Shown here: piece by piece, positions 1 to 7,782 of the stretch
Numbering within the stretch: position 1 is the stretch's first letter
Layout: each line of letters begins with the position of its first letter
DNA from: Pseudoalteromonas distincta
GTDB taxonomy: Bacteria > Pseudomonadota > Gammaproteobacteria > Enterobacterales > Alteromonadaceae
Assembly: GCF_000814675.1 (NCBI RefSeq)
Contig: NZ_JWIG01000010.1
Coordinates: forward strand, 121,005-185,004
DNA length: 64,000 nt
Direction: 5' to 3'
Translations under genes and position numbers: made by a program
Notes under the pieces: model-generated
The model's database searches: none
Seen by the model: only the letters and a program-made list of their open reading frames with translations
Told to the model about the DNA's origin: nothing

Positions 1-1100
1 TCGTTTCCTGCTAAAGATGCTGCGGTAGCCGGCGTTTGTAAGCCATCTAACCAAATTTTTACTTGTTCAAGTTCTTGTTCACTGCCAATTGAAATTCGTA
101 GCCAGTCGTCTTCACCGTATAGTGTAAAAGCGCGCATAACCAAACCTTGCTCAAGTGCAATTTTAAAGTAGTTTTTATCGGCTAATTTTAAAGTAACAAA
201 GTTACCTTCACCAGTGAGAATTTTTAATGCAGCAGGGGAGGCGTTTAGCCAATCTACCAACTTAGCTTTTAAGCTATTTAAAATAGTAACTTGGCGGCGC
301 ATTGATGTAATTGCATCGGGTGCAATTGCTTGCGCTGCAATACTTGCTACAACACCTGATACCGGATATGGCGCAATGACTTTACGAATTGGCGCTAGTA
401 CGCTCACTTGTGCAAGCGTAAAGCCCGTTCTGAGCCCTGCTAGCGCAAAGGCTTTAGAAAGCGTGCGCAGAACCACTACATTACTAAACTCATTAATAAG
501 TTTTGTGGCGCTTTGCTCTGGGCAAAACTCTATATAGGCTTCGTCAACAATAACCAGTGCTTTACCCATAAGTGCTGTTGCAATCGCTTTTACTTTATCA
601 AGTGGTGTTAGGCTGCCCGTTGGATTATTTGGGTTACAAATAAATACCAGTTTTGAGCTGCCAACAGCTGCAACTATTTCGTCAGCACTGCCATTTAATA
701 ATAATTCTTGGGTAAGCGCGTTAATACTAACATTGTGTGTATCGGCGGTAACTTTGTACATACCGTAGGTTGGTAAAAATAGCGCAATACTATCTTTAGC
801 TGGCTCACAGTATGTGCGCACTAAAAGCTCAATGCCTTCATCTGCGCCGCGCGTCATTAATACATTTTCGCTTTCAAGCTCTGTATAAGCGGCGTAACGG
901 TCAATAACCAGTTGCGGTTGTGGATCAGGGTAGCGATTTAAATCCTCAATACTCAGTTCAAGATTTTTAGCATACGGGCTTTCGTTAGCATTTAGCCACG
1001 TAGTACCGGTTAGCTTTTCACTTTTTGCAGAGCTGTATGCAGCAAGGGCTGCAATATTCTTAGGTAATAAGCTAGACGCTTGTGCGCTCTCATTGCTCAT
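1..1100 (-). CDS. hisC: Histidinol-phosphate aminotransferase, C-terminus cut by window edge
   Basis: PLP-dependent aminotransferase that converts imidazole-acetol phosphate and glutamate to histidinol phosphate in cytosolic histidine synthesis. The translation begins MSNESAQASSLLPKNIAAL and shows the family landmarks WLNANESPY near residue 35, RYPDPQP, RGADEGIELL and CNPNNPTGS. The PLP lysine region follows. The frame is still open at the window edge after about 366 codons (last readable residues ASLAGN), so the end is not seen; E. coli HisC has 356 residues, so little should be missing. Its ATG lies inside the end of hisD (11-base overlap), which implies translational coupling in a hisGDC order. 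Identification is by motif and context and is firm. Confidence 0.95.
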   Translation of the reverse strand, partial: MSNESAQASSLLPKNIAALAAYSSAKSEKLTGTTWLNANESPYAKNLELSIEDLNRYPDPQPQLVIDRYAAYTELESENVLMTRGADEGIELLVRTYCEPAKDSIALFLPTYGMYKVTADTHNVSINALTQELLLNGSADEIVAAVGSSKLVFICNPNNPTGSLTPLDKVKAIATALMGKALVIVDEAYIEFCPEQSATKLINEFSNVVVLRTLSKAFALAGLRTGFTLAQVSVLAPIRKVIAPYPVSGVVASIAAQAIAPDAITSMRRQVTILNSLKAKLVDWLNASPAALKILTGEGNFVTLKLADKNYFKIALEQGLVMRAFTLYGEDDWLRISIGSEQELEQVKIWLDGLQTPATAASLAGN

Positions 1101-2391
1101 TTTTAATTGCCTCTAAACGAATTGAAACCGCATTAGCGTGGGCATCAAGGCCTTCTGCATCTGCAAGTGGTAAAATTGCTTTTGAAAGCTGCGTTAAACC
1201 ACTTTTAGTAATTGTTTGCACTGTGTATGTACGGAAAAAATCAAGCAAGTTTAAACTCGAGTAAGTTGCACTGTAACCATATGTTGGTAACACGTGGTTA
1301 GTACCCGATGCGTAATCGCCTGCAGATTCTGGTGTGTAGTCACCTACAAATACTGAGCCTGCATTTTTAACTTTATCTAGGTAAGGTGTTGCATCGCCTA
1401 GCTGTAAAATTAAGTGCTCTGGGCCGTATTGCGCCGATACATCAAATGCTTGCTCAACTGAATCAACCAAAATAAGTGAAGAATTAGCGAGCGCTTGCTC
1501 GGCTGTTTCTTTACGGCTCAAATTAGCTAACTGGCGTGTAAGTGCCTGCTGAGTTTGTTCTATAATACTTTCGCTGTTACATAATAAAATAACTTGCGAG
1601 TCTGCGCCGTGCTCTGCTTGTGAGAGTAAATCGGCGGCTATAAATTCTGGGTTTGCACGTTCATCTGCAATAACTAATACTTCAGAAGGACCTGCTGGCA
1701 TGTCAATTGCCATACCTGGGATAGTTTGAGCAACGAGCTGTTTAGCCATTGTTACGAAGCTATTACCTGGGCCAAAAATTTTGTTTACTTTAGGAACCGA
1801 TTCGGTGCCATAAGCCATTGCTGCAATTGCGCCTGCGCCACCACTTTCTATCAAAGTAGTAATGCCACATAACTTAGCTGCATATAAAATAGCAGGGTTA
1901 ATTGCTTTATCACCTTGTACCGGCGTAGCTAGTACAACGGTTTTAGCGCCGCTTAACTGTGCTAATACACCTTGCATAATAACCGACGATGGCAGTGGTG
2001 CACTGCCACCGGGTACATAAATACCGACTGCTTCGATGGCTTGATATTTCAGTTCACATACAACGCCTGGTTGGGTTGATAATTTAATATCTTTTGGCAA
2101 CTGCGCTTCGTGAAAACGTTTAACATTTGCATAAGCGGTGTCAATTGCGTATTTAAGCTCAGCACTTAGTGCTTGCTCAGATGCGTTAATTTCATCTAGC
2201 GGTACGCGCAAACGTGGGTTAGCTCTATTATCAAACTCTTTGGCCATGCTAAGTAAGGCCTCATCGCCTTGCTCTTTTACATTAGCTAAAATAGTTTTGC
2301 ATATTGCTTCAACCTTTGCGCTTACAGAAACTGCAGGGCGCATTAGCGCCGCTGCTTGTACTTGTGAAGATTCCTCATTCCAACGAAGCAT
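1090..2391 (-). CDS. hisD: Histidinol dehydrogenase
   Basis: Zinc- and NAD-dependent enzyme that oxidises histidinol to histidine in two steps, the last reactions of the pathway. The 433-residue length matches the family. FGPGNSFV near 206 and the nucleotide-site stretch IDMPAGPSEVLV near 230 are clear. Zinc ligands fit Q258, H261, D359 and a His near 418 (LDAHANAVS). The catalytic Glu-His pair is in YGPEHL near 322-327. The gene is five bases downstream of hisG and overlaps hisC, so it is the second gene of the attenuator-controlled operon. Nothing is missing or unusual. Confidence 0.97.
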   Translation of the reverse strand: MLRWNEESSQVQAAALMRPAVSVSAKVEAICKTILANVKEQGDEALLSMAKEFDNRANPRLRVPLDEINASEQALSAELKYAIDTAYANVKRFHEAQLPKDIKLSTQPGVVCELKYQAIEAVGIYVPGGSAPLPSSVIMQGVLAQLSGAKTVVLATPVQGDKAINPAILYAAKLCGITTLIESGGAGAIAAMAYGTESVPKVNKIFGPGNSFVTMAKQLVAQTIPGMAIDMPAGPSEVLVIADERANPEFIAADLLSQAEHGADSQVILLCNSESIIEQTQQALTRQLANLSRKETAEQALANSSLILVDSVEQAFDVSAQYGPEHLILQLGDATPYLDKVKNAGSVFVGDYTPESAGDYASGTNHVLPTYGYSATYSSLNLLDFFRTYTVQTITKSGLTQLSKAILPLADAEGLDAHANAVSIRLEAIKNEQ

Positions 2392-2396
2392 GGTAC

Positions 2397-3296
2397 TTAC
2401 TCCATCATTTTTTCAATTGGCATAACTAAAATAGAGTTAGCGCCTAGGGCTTTTAACTGCTCCATTGTTTCCCAAAATAATGTTTCGCTGCTTACCATGT
2501 GCAGTGCTACGTATTCTTCATTACCCGCAAGGGCAAGTAGAGTCGGTTGACCAGAACCAGGTAAAATTTCACAAATTTCATCAAGTTTGTTTTTTGGTGC
2601 GTGTAGCATGATGTATTTGCTTTCTTTAGCTTGTCTAACACCACGTAGGCGCGGCATAAGCTTATTGATTAGTGCTAGTTTGTCAGCGTCTTGCAGATCT
2701 TTATTTTGAATTAAACATGCGTTTGATTCTAAAATTGTATCACCTTGAATTAAGCCGTTAGCTTCAAGTGTTGCGCCAGTAGATACTAAATCACAAATTG
2801 CATCAGATAAACCTGCACGTGGTGCTACTTCAACAGAGCCAGTAAGCATTACTGTACTTGCGTTGATGCCTTCGCGCTTTAACCACTGAGTTAAAATTTC
2901 TGGGTAGGTAGTTGCAATACGTTTGCCTTCAAACCAGCTCTTATCGCGAGCGCCTAGCTCTTGTGGCCATGCAAGTGCAAGACGACAGTAACCAAAATCT
3001 AGTTTTGAAAGTTTGTTTACTTCGCTTGGAACACCTTGGCGTTCACGTTCTGCTTGAACTTCTACTAGTACGTTTTCGCCAACAATACCTAAATCACATA
3101 CACCGTCCATTACTAAACCAGGAATATCGTCATCGCGCACACGTAGTACGTCAATTGGCATATTAGTTGAGTGTGCAATTAAGCGTTGTTCACGAAGGTT
3201 AAGTTTAACACCTAACTGTTTTAACAGATCTTGACAATCTTTAGATAGGCGGCCGCCTTTTTGGATGGCGATACGTAGACGATTTGAGTTACTCAT
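2397..3296 (-). CDS. hisG: ATP phosphoribosyltransferase
   Basis: First, feedback-regulated step of histidine synthesis: condenses ATP with PRPP. The protein has 299 residues, the length of the long, self-sufficient form with its own C-terminal regulatory (ACT-like) domain, so no HisZ partner is needed. It opens [20 protein letters not shown]; the [12 protein letters not shown] stretch and the phosphate-binding loop [14 protein letters not shown] near 168-181 are intact. It is the first structural gene after the His-rich leader and attenuator, with about 125 bases of untranslated leader containing the alternative hairpins. Confidence 0.97.
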   Translation of the reverse strand: MSNSNRLRIAIQKGGRLSKDCQDLLKQLGVKLNLREQRLIAHSTNMPIDVLRVRDDDIPGLVMDGVCDLGIVGENVLVEVQAERERQGVPSEVNKLSKLDFGYCRLALAWPQELGARDKSWFEGKRIATTYPEILTQWLKREGINASTVMLTGSVEVAPRAGLSDAICDLVSTGATLEANGLIQGDTILESNACLIQNKDLQDADKLALINKLMPRLRGVRQAKESKYIMLHAPKNKLDEICEILPGSGQPTLLALAGNEEYVALHMVSSETLFWETMEQLKALGANSILVMPIEKMME

Positions 3297-3328
3297 TATT
3301 CATTTTCCTTTAATTTAAAAACTAAAAA

Positions 3329-3464
3329 CCCCGAGGGGAACCTCAGGGCGAAAATGAATCAATGTTTTTTGAATCGCCAGAGGTTCCTTTTAGGAATAAC
3401 CTCTCAGCGAAAGACCTGACAGGTTATTCCGGTGAATGGTGGTGATGATGTACTGTTGTCAGGT
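3329..3464 (-). promoter_or_regulatory. Histidine operon transcription attenuator (A:B, B:C, C:D, D:E, E:F hairpins)
   Basis: Five mutually exclusive pairings can be read directly. A:B pairs 3457-3464 with 3414-3421. B:C pairs 3421-3430 with 3393-3402 (GGAATAACCT, 10 of 10). C:D pairs 3393-3404 with 3379-3388. D:E pairs 3380-3387 with 3337-3344 (8 of 8). E:F, 3341-3348 with 3329-3336, is a GC-rich stem followed by five T (3324-3328 on this strand), a classic intrinsic terminator. Stalling at the His codons of the leader peptide would free B:C and D:E and prevent E:F. This is the architecture known from E. coli and Salmonella his. Confidence 0.93.
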
Positions 3465-3474
3465 TTAAGCGCAT
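3424..3474 (-). CDS. hisL: his operon leader peptide (16 aa)
   Basis: A 16-codon frame reading MRLNLTTVHHHHHSPE and stopping at TAA. Five consecutive His codons (CAT CAT CAC CAC CAT) are the sensor of charged tRNA-His. The ATG has an AGGAT-type ribosome site a few bases upstream. The His codons fall inside the A:B hairpin loop of the attenuator, so ribosome position determines which downstream hairpin forms. The E. coli leader has seven His codons; this one has five. Identity follows from composition and position. Confidence 0.93.
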   Translation of the reverse strand: MRLNLTTVHHHHHSPE

Positions 3475-3502
3475 TTTTTATCCTATTTAACTGCTCGTTG
3501 TT

Positions 3503-3531
3503 ATAGTAACGTTCAGTTGTTATCTGTTTAA
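3503..3531 (-). promoter_or_regulatory. Possible his operon promoter
   Basis: On the minus strand a -10-like TACTAT (3508-3503) lies 17 bases from a weak -35-like TTAAAC (3531-3526). Initiation would leave roughly 20 bases before the hisL start codon. The match is modest and is supported mainly by position. Confidence 0.35.
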
Positions 3532-3715
3532 ATAAATTTCGCATTCATAAAAACATAAACAGCCATATTATGGCAAGTTTTTTTTAGCTTAATTAAAGCA
3601 TATCTTATAACTGTCGATAATATTAAGAAGGAAAGTGCAATTTTTGCATATATTTGTTTGTTTATTAGCCAAACCAAGCGTTTAGATAATTTAACAGTAA
3701 ACTAAGGAAGTGTGT

Positions 3716-3952
3716 ATGGATATCATGATTCCTTATTTAGGAAGAATAACCAGACTAGAAGTTGAGTCAAAAAGTGCTTTTCATATTGCGGGTGTGCAAA
3801 GTGGATCGGCCGCTGAAAAAGTTGAGCTAGAGAATAAAAAAAGGCGTGAGCTACAAAAAAAGAAAAAGCTCAATATGCTTGACGACCAAAATAGTAAAAA
3901 AAAGTCTAACGTAGACGATGACGAAAACCCCCATTTAGATACATGGGCATAG
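3716..3952 (+). CDS. Small highly charged protein of unknown function (78 aa)
   Basis: Not recognised. The ATG at 3716 is preferred over an in-frame GTG six bases earlier because AAGGAAG ends five bases before it. The protein starts MDIMIPYLGRITRLEVES, continues with a GVQSGSAAEKVELENKKRRELQKKKKL segment that is helical and strongly basic, and ends in an acidic, polar tail (DDENPHLDTWA). There is no signal peptide or membrane segment. The conserved-looking hydrophobic N-terminus suggests a real gene, perhaps a small adaptor. It is monocistronic: the his promoter region lies upstream on the other strand and a strong hairpin lies just downstream. Confidence 0.6.
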   Translation: MDIMIPYLGRITRLEVESKSAFHIAGVQSGSAAEKVELENKKRRELQKKKKLNMLDDQNSKKKSNVDDDENPHLDTWA

Positions 3953-3983
3953 GTTACAGTTACTGTATATTGCTAGAATTATA

Positions 3984-4013
3984 AAAGGGAAGCCTATAAA
4001 TAGACTTCCCTTT
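3984..4013. terminator. Bidirectional intrinsic terminator
   Basis: AAAGGGAAG at 3984-3992 pairs with CTTCCCTTT at 4005-4013, with an inner CTAT/ATAG pairing. T-runs follow in the plus direction and A-runs precede, so it can serve both the small gene and the convergent FTR1 gene. Confidence 0.8.
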
Positions 4014-4027
4014 TTCTGTTGAACTAA

Positions 4028-5968
4028 TTAGTTCTGACTTTTACTTTTTAATATATAAAAGCTAAATATAGCGAACACACATACCTGAGCCACAATACCT
4101 TGCCATGTCGACTTAATACCAAGCCATGCTATATCAAAGCTCATTGGTAGCGGCGCAATACCTATTATATCGGCCTCTTGTAATGCAATAATGGCTTTGC
4201 CCATAAGCACAAACGAGAGTGCAAATAATAGGTAAGTGGTAATTGCAAAAAACTTAGCAACCGGTAATTTAATTGAGTACTTAATTAATACCCACGTAAT
4301 AATAGCCAGTATTGCTACAGCTATCGCAAAACCCGATGCAATAGATGAATATTGAGCAGGCGAGCTTTGCGTTAATAAAGACTGATAAAACAATACGGTT
4401 TCGAATACTTCACGGTATACGGCAATAAAAGAAAGCCCCGCTAATCCCCAAAGTGTTCCCGACTCAAGACGCTTATCTATATTGTCTTTTATATATTTTT
4501 GCCATTGTTGCGCACTTGTTTTACTGTGCATCCATACGCCAACATACAGTAAAATTACAGCGGCAAACAATGCCCCAGCACCTTCCATAACTTCGCGACT
4601 TGCACCACTTATTTCTATTAATGTTTGCGCAGCAGCCCATGTTAAGCCACCGGCAATAAGTGCTGTTACCCAGCCAATATGTACGTATTTAAGCGCATCT
4701 TGACGTTTCGTTTTAATAAGCACAGTCATAAGGGCAATTATAACTAAGAGTGCCTCTAAGCCTTCTCGCAGTAATATTATTAAACTCGCTGAAAGTAGGG
4801 CGCCATCAGTTAGCTTGGTTTCGTTTAGCATGCTATCTGCTTTAGCGAGTTGTGTTAGTGCTGCACTTACTTTTTCGGCAACGACGGCTGTATCTTTTTC
4901 GTTTTTGAATGTTTGGCGCAGGTTCATCAGTTGTACTTCGATGTTTTTACGCAGTGTTTCGTCGTAGGCATTTAAGTTGTTTTCAACAAGCTCAAAGCCA
5001 TCTAAGTATGCGCTAATTGATAAATCACTTGCTTGTGAGTAATTGCCTTTAGCATGCGCGGCTTGCGCTGCAAGTAATTGCGTGCGAGTAACTGTTATCG
5101 GATTTTTGTTAGCGCTAAATAATTGCTCTGGATTACCACGAAGCCATTTAACGTAATGTGCTTGTGCTTCACTTTGACCTGCCGATAATTGTGCAGGGTT
5201 TAGGTTTACAATCTGTGAAGCGGTAATGTTTTGTTCTACATTTTGTGGTTTTTGAACATCTTTAAATGCCAAGCTACCTACATAAAAAGCTAAAGACCAT
5301 CGTTGTTGTTCATTAAATTGGGTAAAAGCAACCATAGGCGTGTCGTCAATGCCGTTACTTACAGCGTCAAATAACCCCATTAATGAGCGGTTAGTTGCGC
5401 GTTCTTCATCGGTAAAGTTGGTAGGCTCTGGCGATAAATTTTTTGCAAGCGGACCGTCGCCTTGACCACTAGGGCCGTGACACATTGAGCAGTTAGTAGC
5501 AAAAAGCGCTTTAGTTTGCTCAACCGGAAGCAGCGATGTAGGTAATGATAGTTGTGGCATAAAGGTAAGCAGCGACTCACGAAGCGCTGAGCTTGCTGCA
5601 CGTACATCGGCAACACTCGCTTTATTAGCAATCGCTGTATGCAGTGCTTTAGCTTGTGCCTTTACTGTATCAAACTCATTGGTTTGGCTTGATAGCTGTC
5701 CAGCTTGCTCAATAATAACGTGCGAAAATTCAGTCATTTCTTGATATTCGTCGGGGTCTAGTATTTCACCATTTCCAACAGCTGCCACGTAATCTACACC
5801 TACATACTCTGCAAGCTGTGCAATTTGTTTTATTTTTGTTTGCTCATTAGGTGAGGCCGACACATTAAAGCTTGCCATAGCCATTATAAAAAGCACAAAA
5901 AAACAATGAAATTGTCGTTTGCCCAGAGATACCAAATTAAAAAACACGTGAGAATTATTTTTGGACAT
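4028..5968 (-). CDS. Cytochrome c-FTR1 fusion iron permease
   Basis: A 646-residue, two-part inner-membrane protein. Residues 1-38 form a signal peptide. The periplasmic part carries one c-type haem motif CSMCH at 160-164, with PMVAF near 211 as a possible axial Met. The C-terminal part from about 393 is an FTR1/EfeU-type permease of about seven membrane helices with two acidic REXXE motifs, REGLE (401-405) and REVFE (519-523), which bind and pass iron. By family, such fusions couple a haem redox centre to Fe uptake: the haem probably oxidises Fe(II) before transport. A Fur-like box lies about 30 bases upstream. The gene is monocistronic and bounded by a terminator. The coupling mechanism is inference. 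Confidence 0.88.
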   Translation of the reverse strand: MSKNNSHVFFNLVSLGKRQFHCFFVLFIMAMASFNVSASPNEQTKIKQIAQLAEYVGVDYVAAVGNGEILDPDEYQEMTEFSHVIIEQAGQLSSQTNEFDTVKAQAKALHTAIANKASVADVRAASSALRESLLTFMPQLSLPTSLLPVEQTKALFATNCSMCHGPSGQGDGPLAKNLSPEPTNFTDEERATNRSLMGLFDAVSNGIDDTPMVAFTQFNEQQRWSLAFYVGSLAFKDVQKPQNVEQNITASQIVNLNPAQLSAGQSEAQAHYVKWLRGNPEQLFSANKNPITVTRTQLLAAQAAHAKGNYSQASDLSISAYLDGFELVENNLNAYDETLRKNIEVQLMNLRQTFKNEKDTAVVAEKVSAALTQLAKADSMLNETKLTDGALLSASLIILLREGLEALLVIIALMTVLIKTKRQDALKYVHIGWVTALIAGGLTWAAAQTLIEISGASREVMEGAGALFAAVILLYVGVWMHSKTSAQQWQKYIKDNIDKRLESGTLWGLAGLSFIAVYREVFETVLFYQSLLTQSSPAQYSSIASGFAIAVAILAIITWVLIKYSIKLPVAKFFAITTYLLFALSFVLMGKAIIALQEADIIGIAPLPMSFDIAWLGIKSTWQGIVAQVCVFAIFSFYILKSKSQN

Positions 5969-5997
5969 TGAAAAGCCCTACAGAGGAAAAGCCAAAA

Positions 5998-6012
5998 TTA
6001 TAATTGTTTTCA
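5998..6012 (-). promoter_or_regulatory. Fur-like box upstream of the FTR1 permease
   Basis: Minus strand TGAAAACAATTATAA matches the 7-1-7 Fur consensus TGATAATnATTATCA at 11 of 14 defined positions and lies about 30 bases before the start codon. Iron-responsive repression fits the gene. Confidence 0.55.
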
Positions 6013-6107
6013 TTTGCATTTCAAGCGGATTAATTTAAACAAAGAAGATAAATAAAAAGGATAACAATTTATAGAACTTTAAAGTGTTTTTGTAACACGT
6101 GAGTAAC

Positions 6108-6142
6108 AGTAACCAAGTGATTTGTATAATAACTTGGTTACT
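6108..6142. terminator. Inverted repeat after the antiporter gene, possible terminator
   Basis: AGTAACCAAGT (6108-6118) and ACTTGGTTACT (6132-6142) form a perfect 11-bp stem just past the antiporter stop. There is no immediate T-run, so intrinsic termination is uncertain. Confidence 0.45.
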
Positions 6143-6167
6143 GAGTTGATTGCTCACAAAGCATTTA

Positions 6168-7451
6168 TTACTTTGCTTGCTCAGCTGACTTAATGCTGCT
6201 TTGAATAAGCGGCGAAATAGTTAAGCCTTGTACAATAATAGAAAATATAACTACAACGTAAGTAACAATAACAATAAGGTTGTGTAGGTCAGAGCCGCCT
6301 ACAAAAACTTGCTCGCGTGGAATTGCTGCCGCCATTGCCAGTGCAAGACCACCGCGTAGCCCACCCCAGGTTAAAATTTTAACGCTGTGTTTATCGTAAC
6401 TTCTAAAGCGTTTAAAGATAACAAAGGGTGCGCCTACGCTAATAAAGCGTGCTAGTAATACTGCAGGTACCATTAGTAAGCCTAAGCCAATTTCACCAAG
6501 CGTGATTGGCATCGTCACTATTAGCATACCTATTATTAAAAACAGTAGGGCATTTAAAAAGCTATCGGTTGCATGCCAAAAATCTTTTACGTAACGAGTG
6601 TCTTCAGGCCCCGTGCGCTCAGTTGCTTTAGTACGAGTAATGTTACCCATCAATATGCCACTCGTAACCATGGCAAGTGCGCCTGATATTTCCCAAATAT
6701 TTGCAGCAGCAAAACCTGCGGTAGGAATAGTTAAGGTTATCAATAAGCGAATGTTTACATCGCGGCTGTTAATAATTAAAAAGTGGCCAACCAAAGCGAT
6801 AACCAAACCAAACGCAATGCCGCCTAGGGCGTCTACAAAAAAGAGTTCTGCTATATCGCCAAATTGTGCATCGGTGCCATAAAAAGCAACCGAAAAAATG
6901 GTCGTAAATATTACTAAACCAATACCGTCGTTAAATAGCGACTCACCTTCTACTTGAACTGAGATTCCTTCTGGCGCTCGCATTTGTTTAATAATAGCAA
7001 GTACAGCAATAGGGTCGGTTGGGCTAATAAGCGCGCCAAATAATAAACAGTATATAAACGGTACATCAAAGCCAAATAAGGCAAATAGATAAAAACTTAA
7101 ATAACCGACTATAAAAGTGGAAGCAATAGTAGAAAATAGCACTAGTGCGGTTATTTCCCAGCGCTGTTTACGAAGCGCCATAAGGTTAATTTCCAATGCG
7201 CCAGCATAAAGTAAAAATCCGAGCATACCTTTGAGTAATAACTCGTTAAAGTTAATACTGGAAACAATTTGGGTCATGGCTAACGCATTTTGATCGCCTA
7301 ATAATTTAACGGCAATAATCAATAATAAAGAAATAACAACTGAGCCTGTAGTAATGGCAATTGTAGTTTGCATTTTGAGGATATATTGGTTTGCAAAAGC
7401 AATAAAAATTGCAATGGCAGAGAGAAAACAAATGAGATACCAAGCATTCAT
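6168..7451 (-). CDS. CPA1/NhaP-type Na+(K+)/H+ antiporter
   Basis: A 427-residue membrane protein with about 12-13 hydrophobic segments. It exchanges cytoplasmic Na+ or K+ for external protons. The ion-site signatures of the CPA1 family are present: SPTDPIAV near 143-150, and VEGESLFNDGIGLV near 167-180 with the Asn-Asp pair at about 174-175. A later Arg-rich segment TWGGLRGGLALAMA also fits. There is no long cytosolic C-terminal regulatory domain, so it is a short NhaP rather than a CvrA/NhaP2 form. Substrate choice cannot be read from the sequence. It stands alone, divergent from yoaA. Confidence 0.85.
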   Translation of the reverse strand: MNAWYLICFLSAIAIFIAFANQYILKMQTTIAITTGSVVISLLLIIAVKLLGDQNALAMTQIVSSINFNELLLKGMLGFLLYAGALEINLMALRKQRWEITALVLFSTIASTFIVGYLSFYLFALFGFDVPFIYCLLFGALISPTDPIAVLAIIKQMRAPEGISVQVEGESLFNDGIGLVIFTTIFSVAFYGTDAQFGDIAELFFVDALGGIAFGLVIALVGHFLIINSRDVNIRLLITLTIPTAGFAAANIWEISGALAMVTSGILMGNITRTKATERTGPEDTRYVKDFWHATDSFLNALLFLIIGMLIVTMPITLGEIGLGLLMVPAVLLARFISVGAPFVIFKRFRSYDKHSVKILTWGGLRGGLALAMAAAIPREQVFVGGSDLHNLIVIVTYVVVIFSIIVQGLTISPLIQSSIKSAEQAK

Positions 7452-7782
7452 TGGCTAACCTTACTATTTTTTTAACGACACACGAAAAAGAGGATTATAA
7501 ACCCGCGTATGGTACTCCTGTAATATTTCAGAGTCACAGTTTTTATGCCTAAATATAGCTTTTAATACGGATTATTTTTAGTAAGAGTTAATAGAAAATT
7601 AGGCTTTGTAAATATTGTCATTATTAAATTAAATGCACGTTATAAATACACAGTGTATTGTAAAATCGAATGATTAATCTCACTATTAAAGTGCGTATTA
7701 ATTCGTAAAGTAAAAGTGGGTTTTGTAATTACTTGCCCTTAATGCTTTGCTTACGTAAAATCCCGCTATTATTTATTTTAAA
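7452..7782. other. 331-bp intergenic region between divergent antiporter and yoaA
   Basis: AT-rich, no credible gene. It should hold the promoters of both flanking genes. The only ordered element is a 15-bp palindrome AATACACAGTGTATT at 7645-7659, of unknown meaning. Confidence 0.6.

Noticed and set aside
214..537. 107-codon plus-strand frame inside hisC
   Set aside because: It is antisense to hisC, has no ribosome site, and its composition follows the hisC codon pattern.
7645..7659. AATACACAGTGTATT as a LexA box for yoaA
   Set aside because: It lacks CTGT-N8-ACAG; the palindrome has different arms and spacing.
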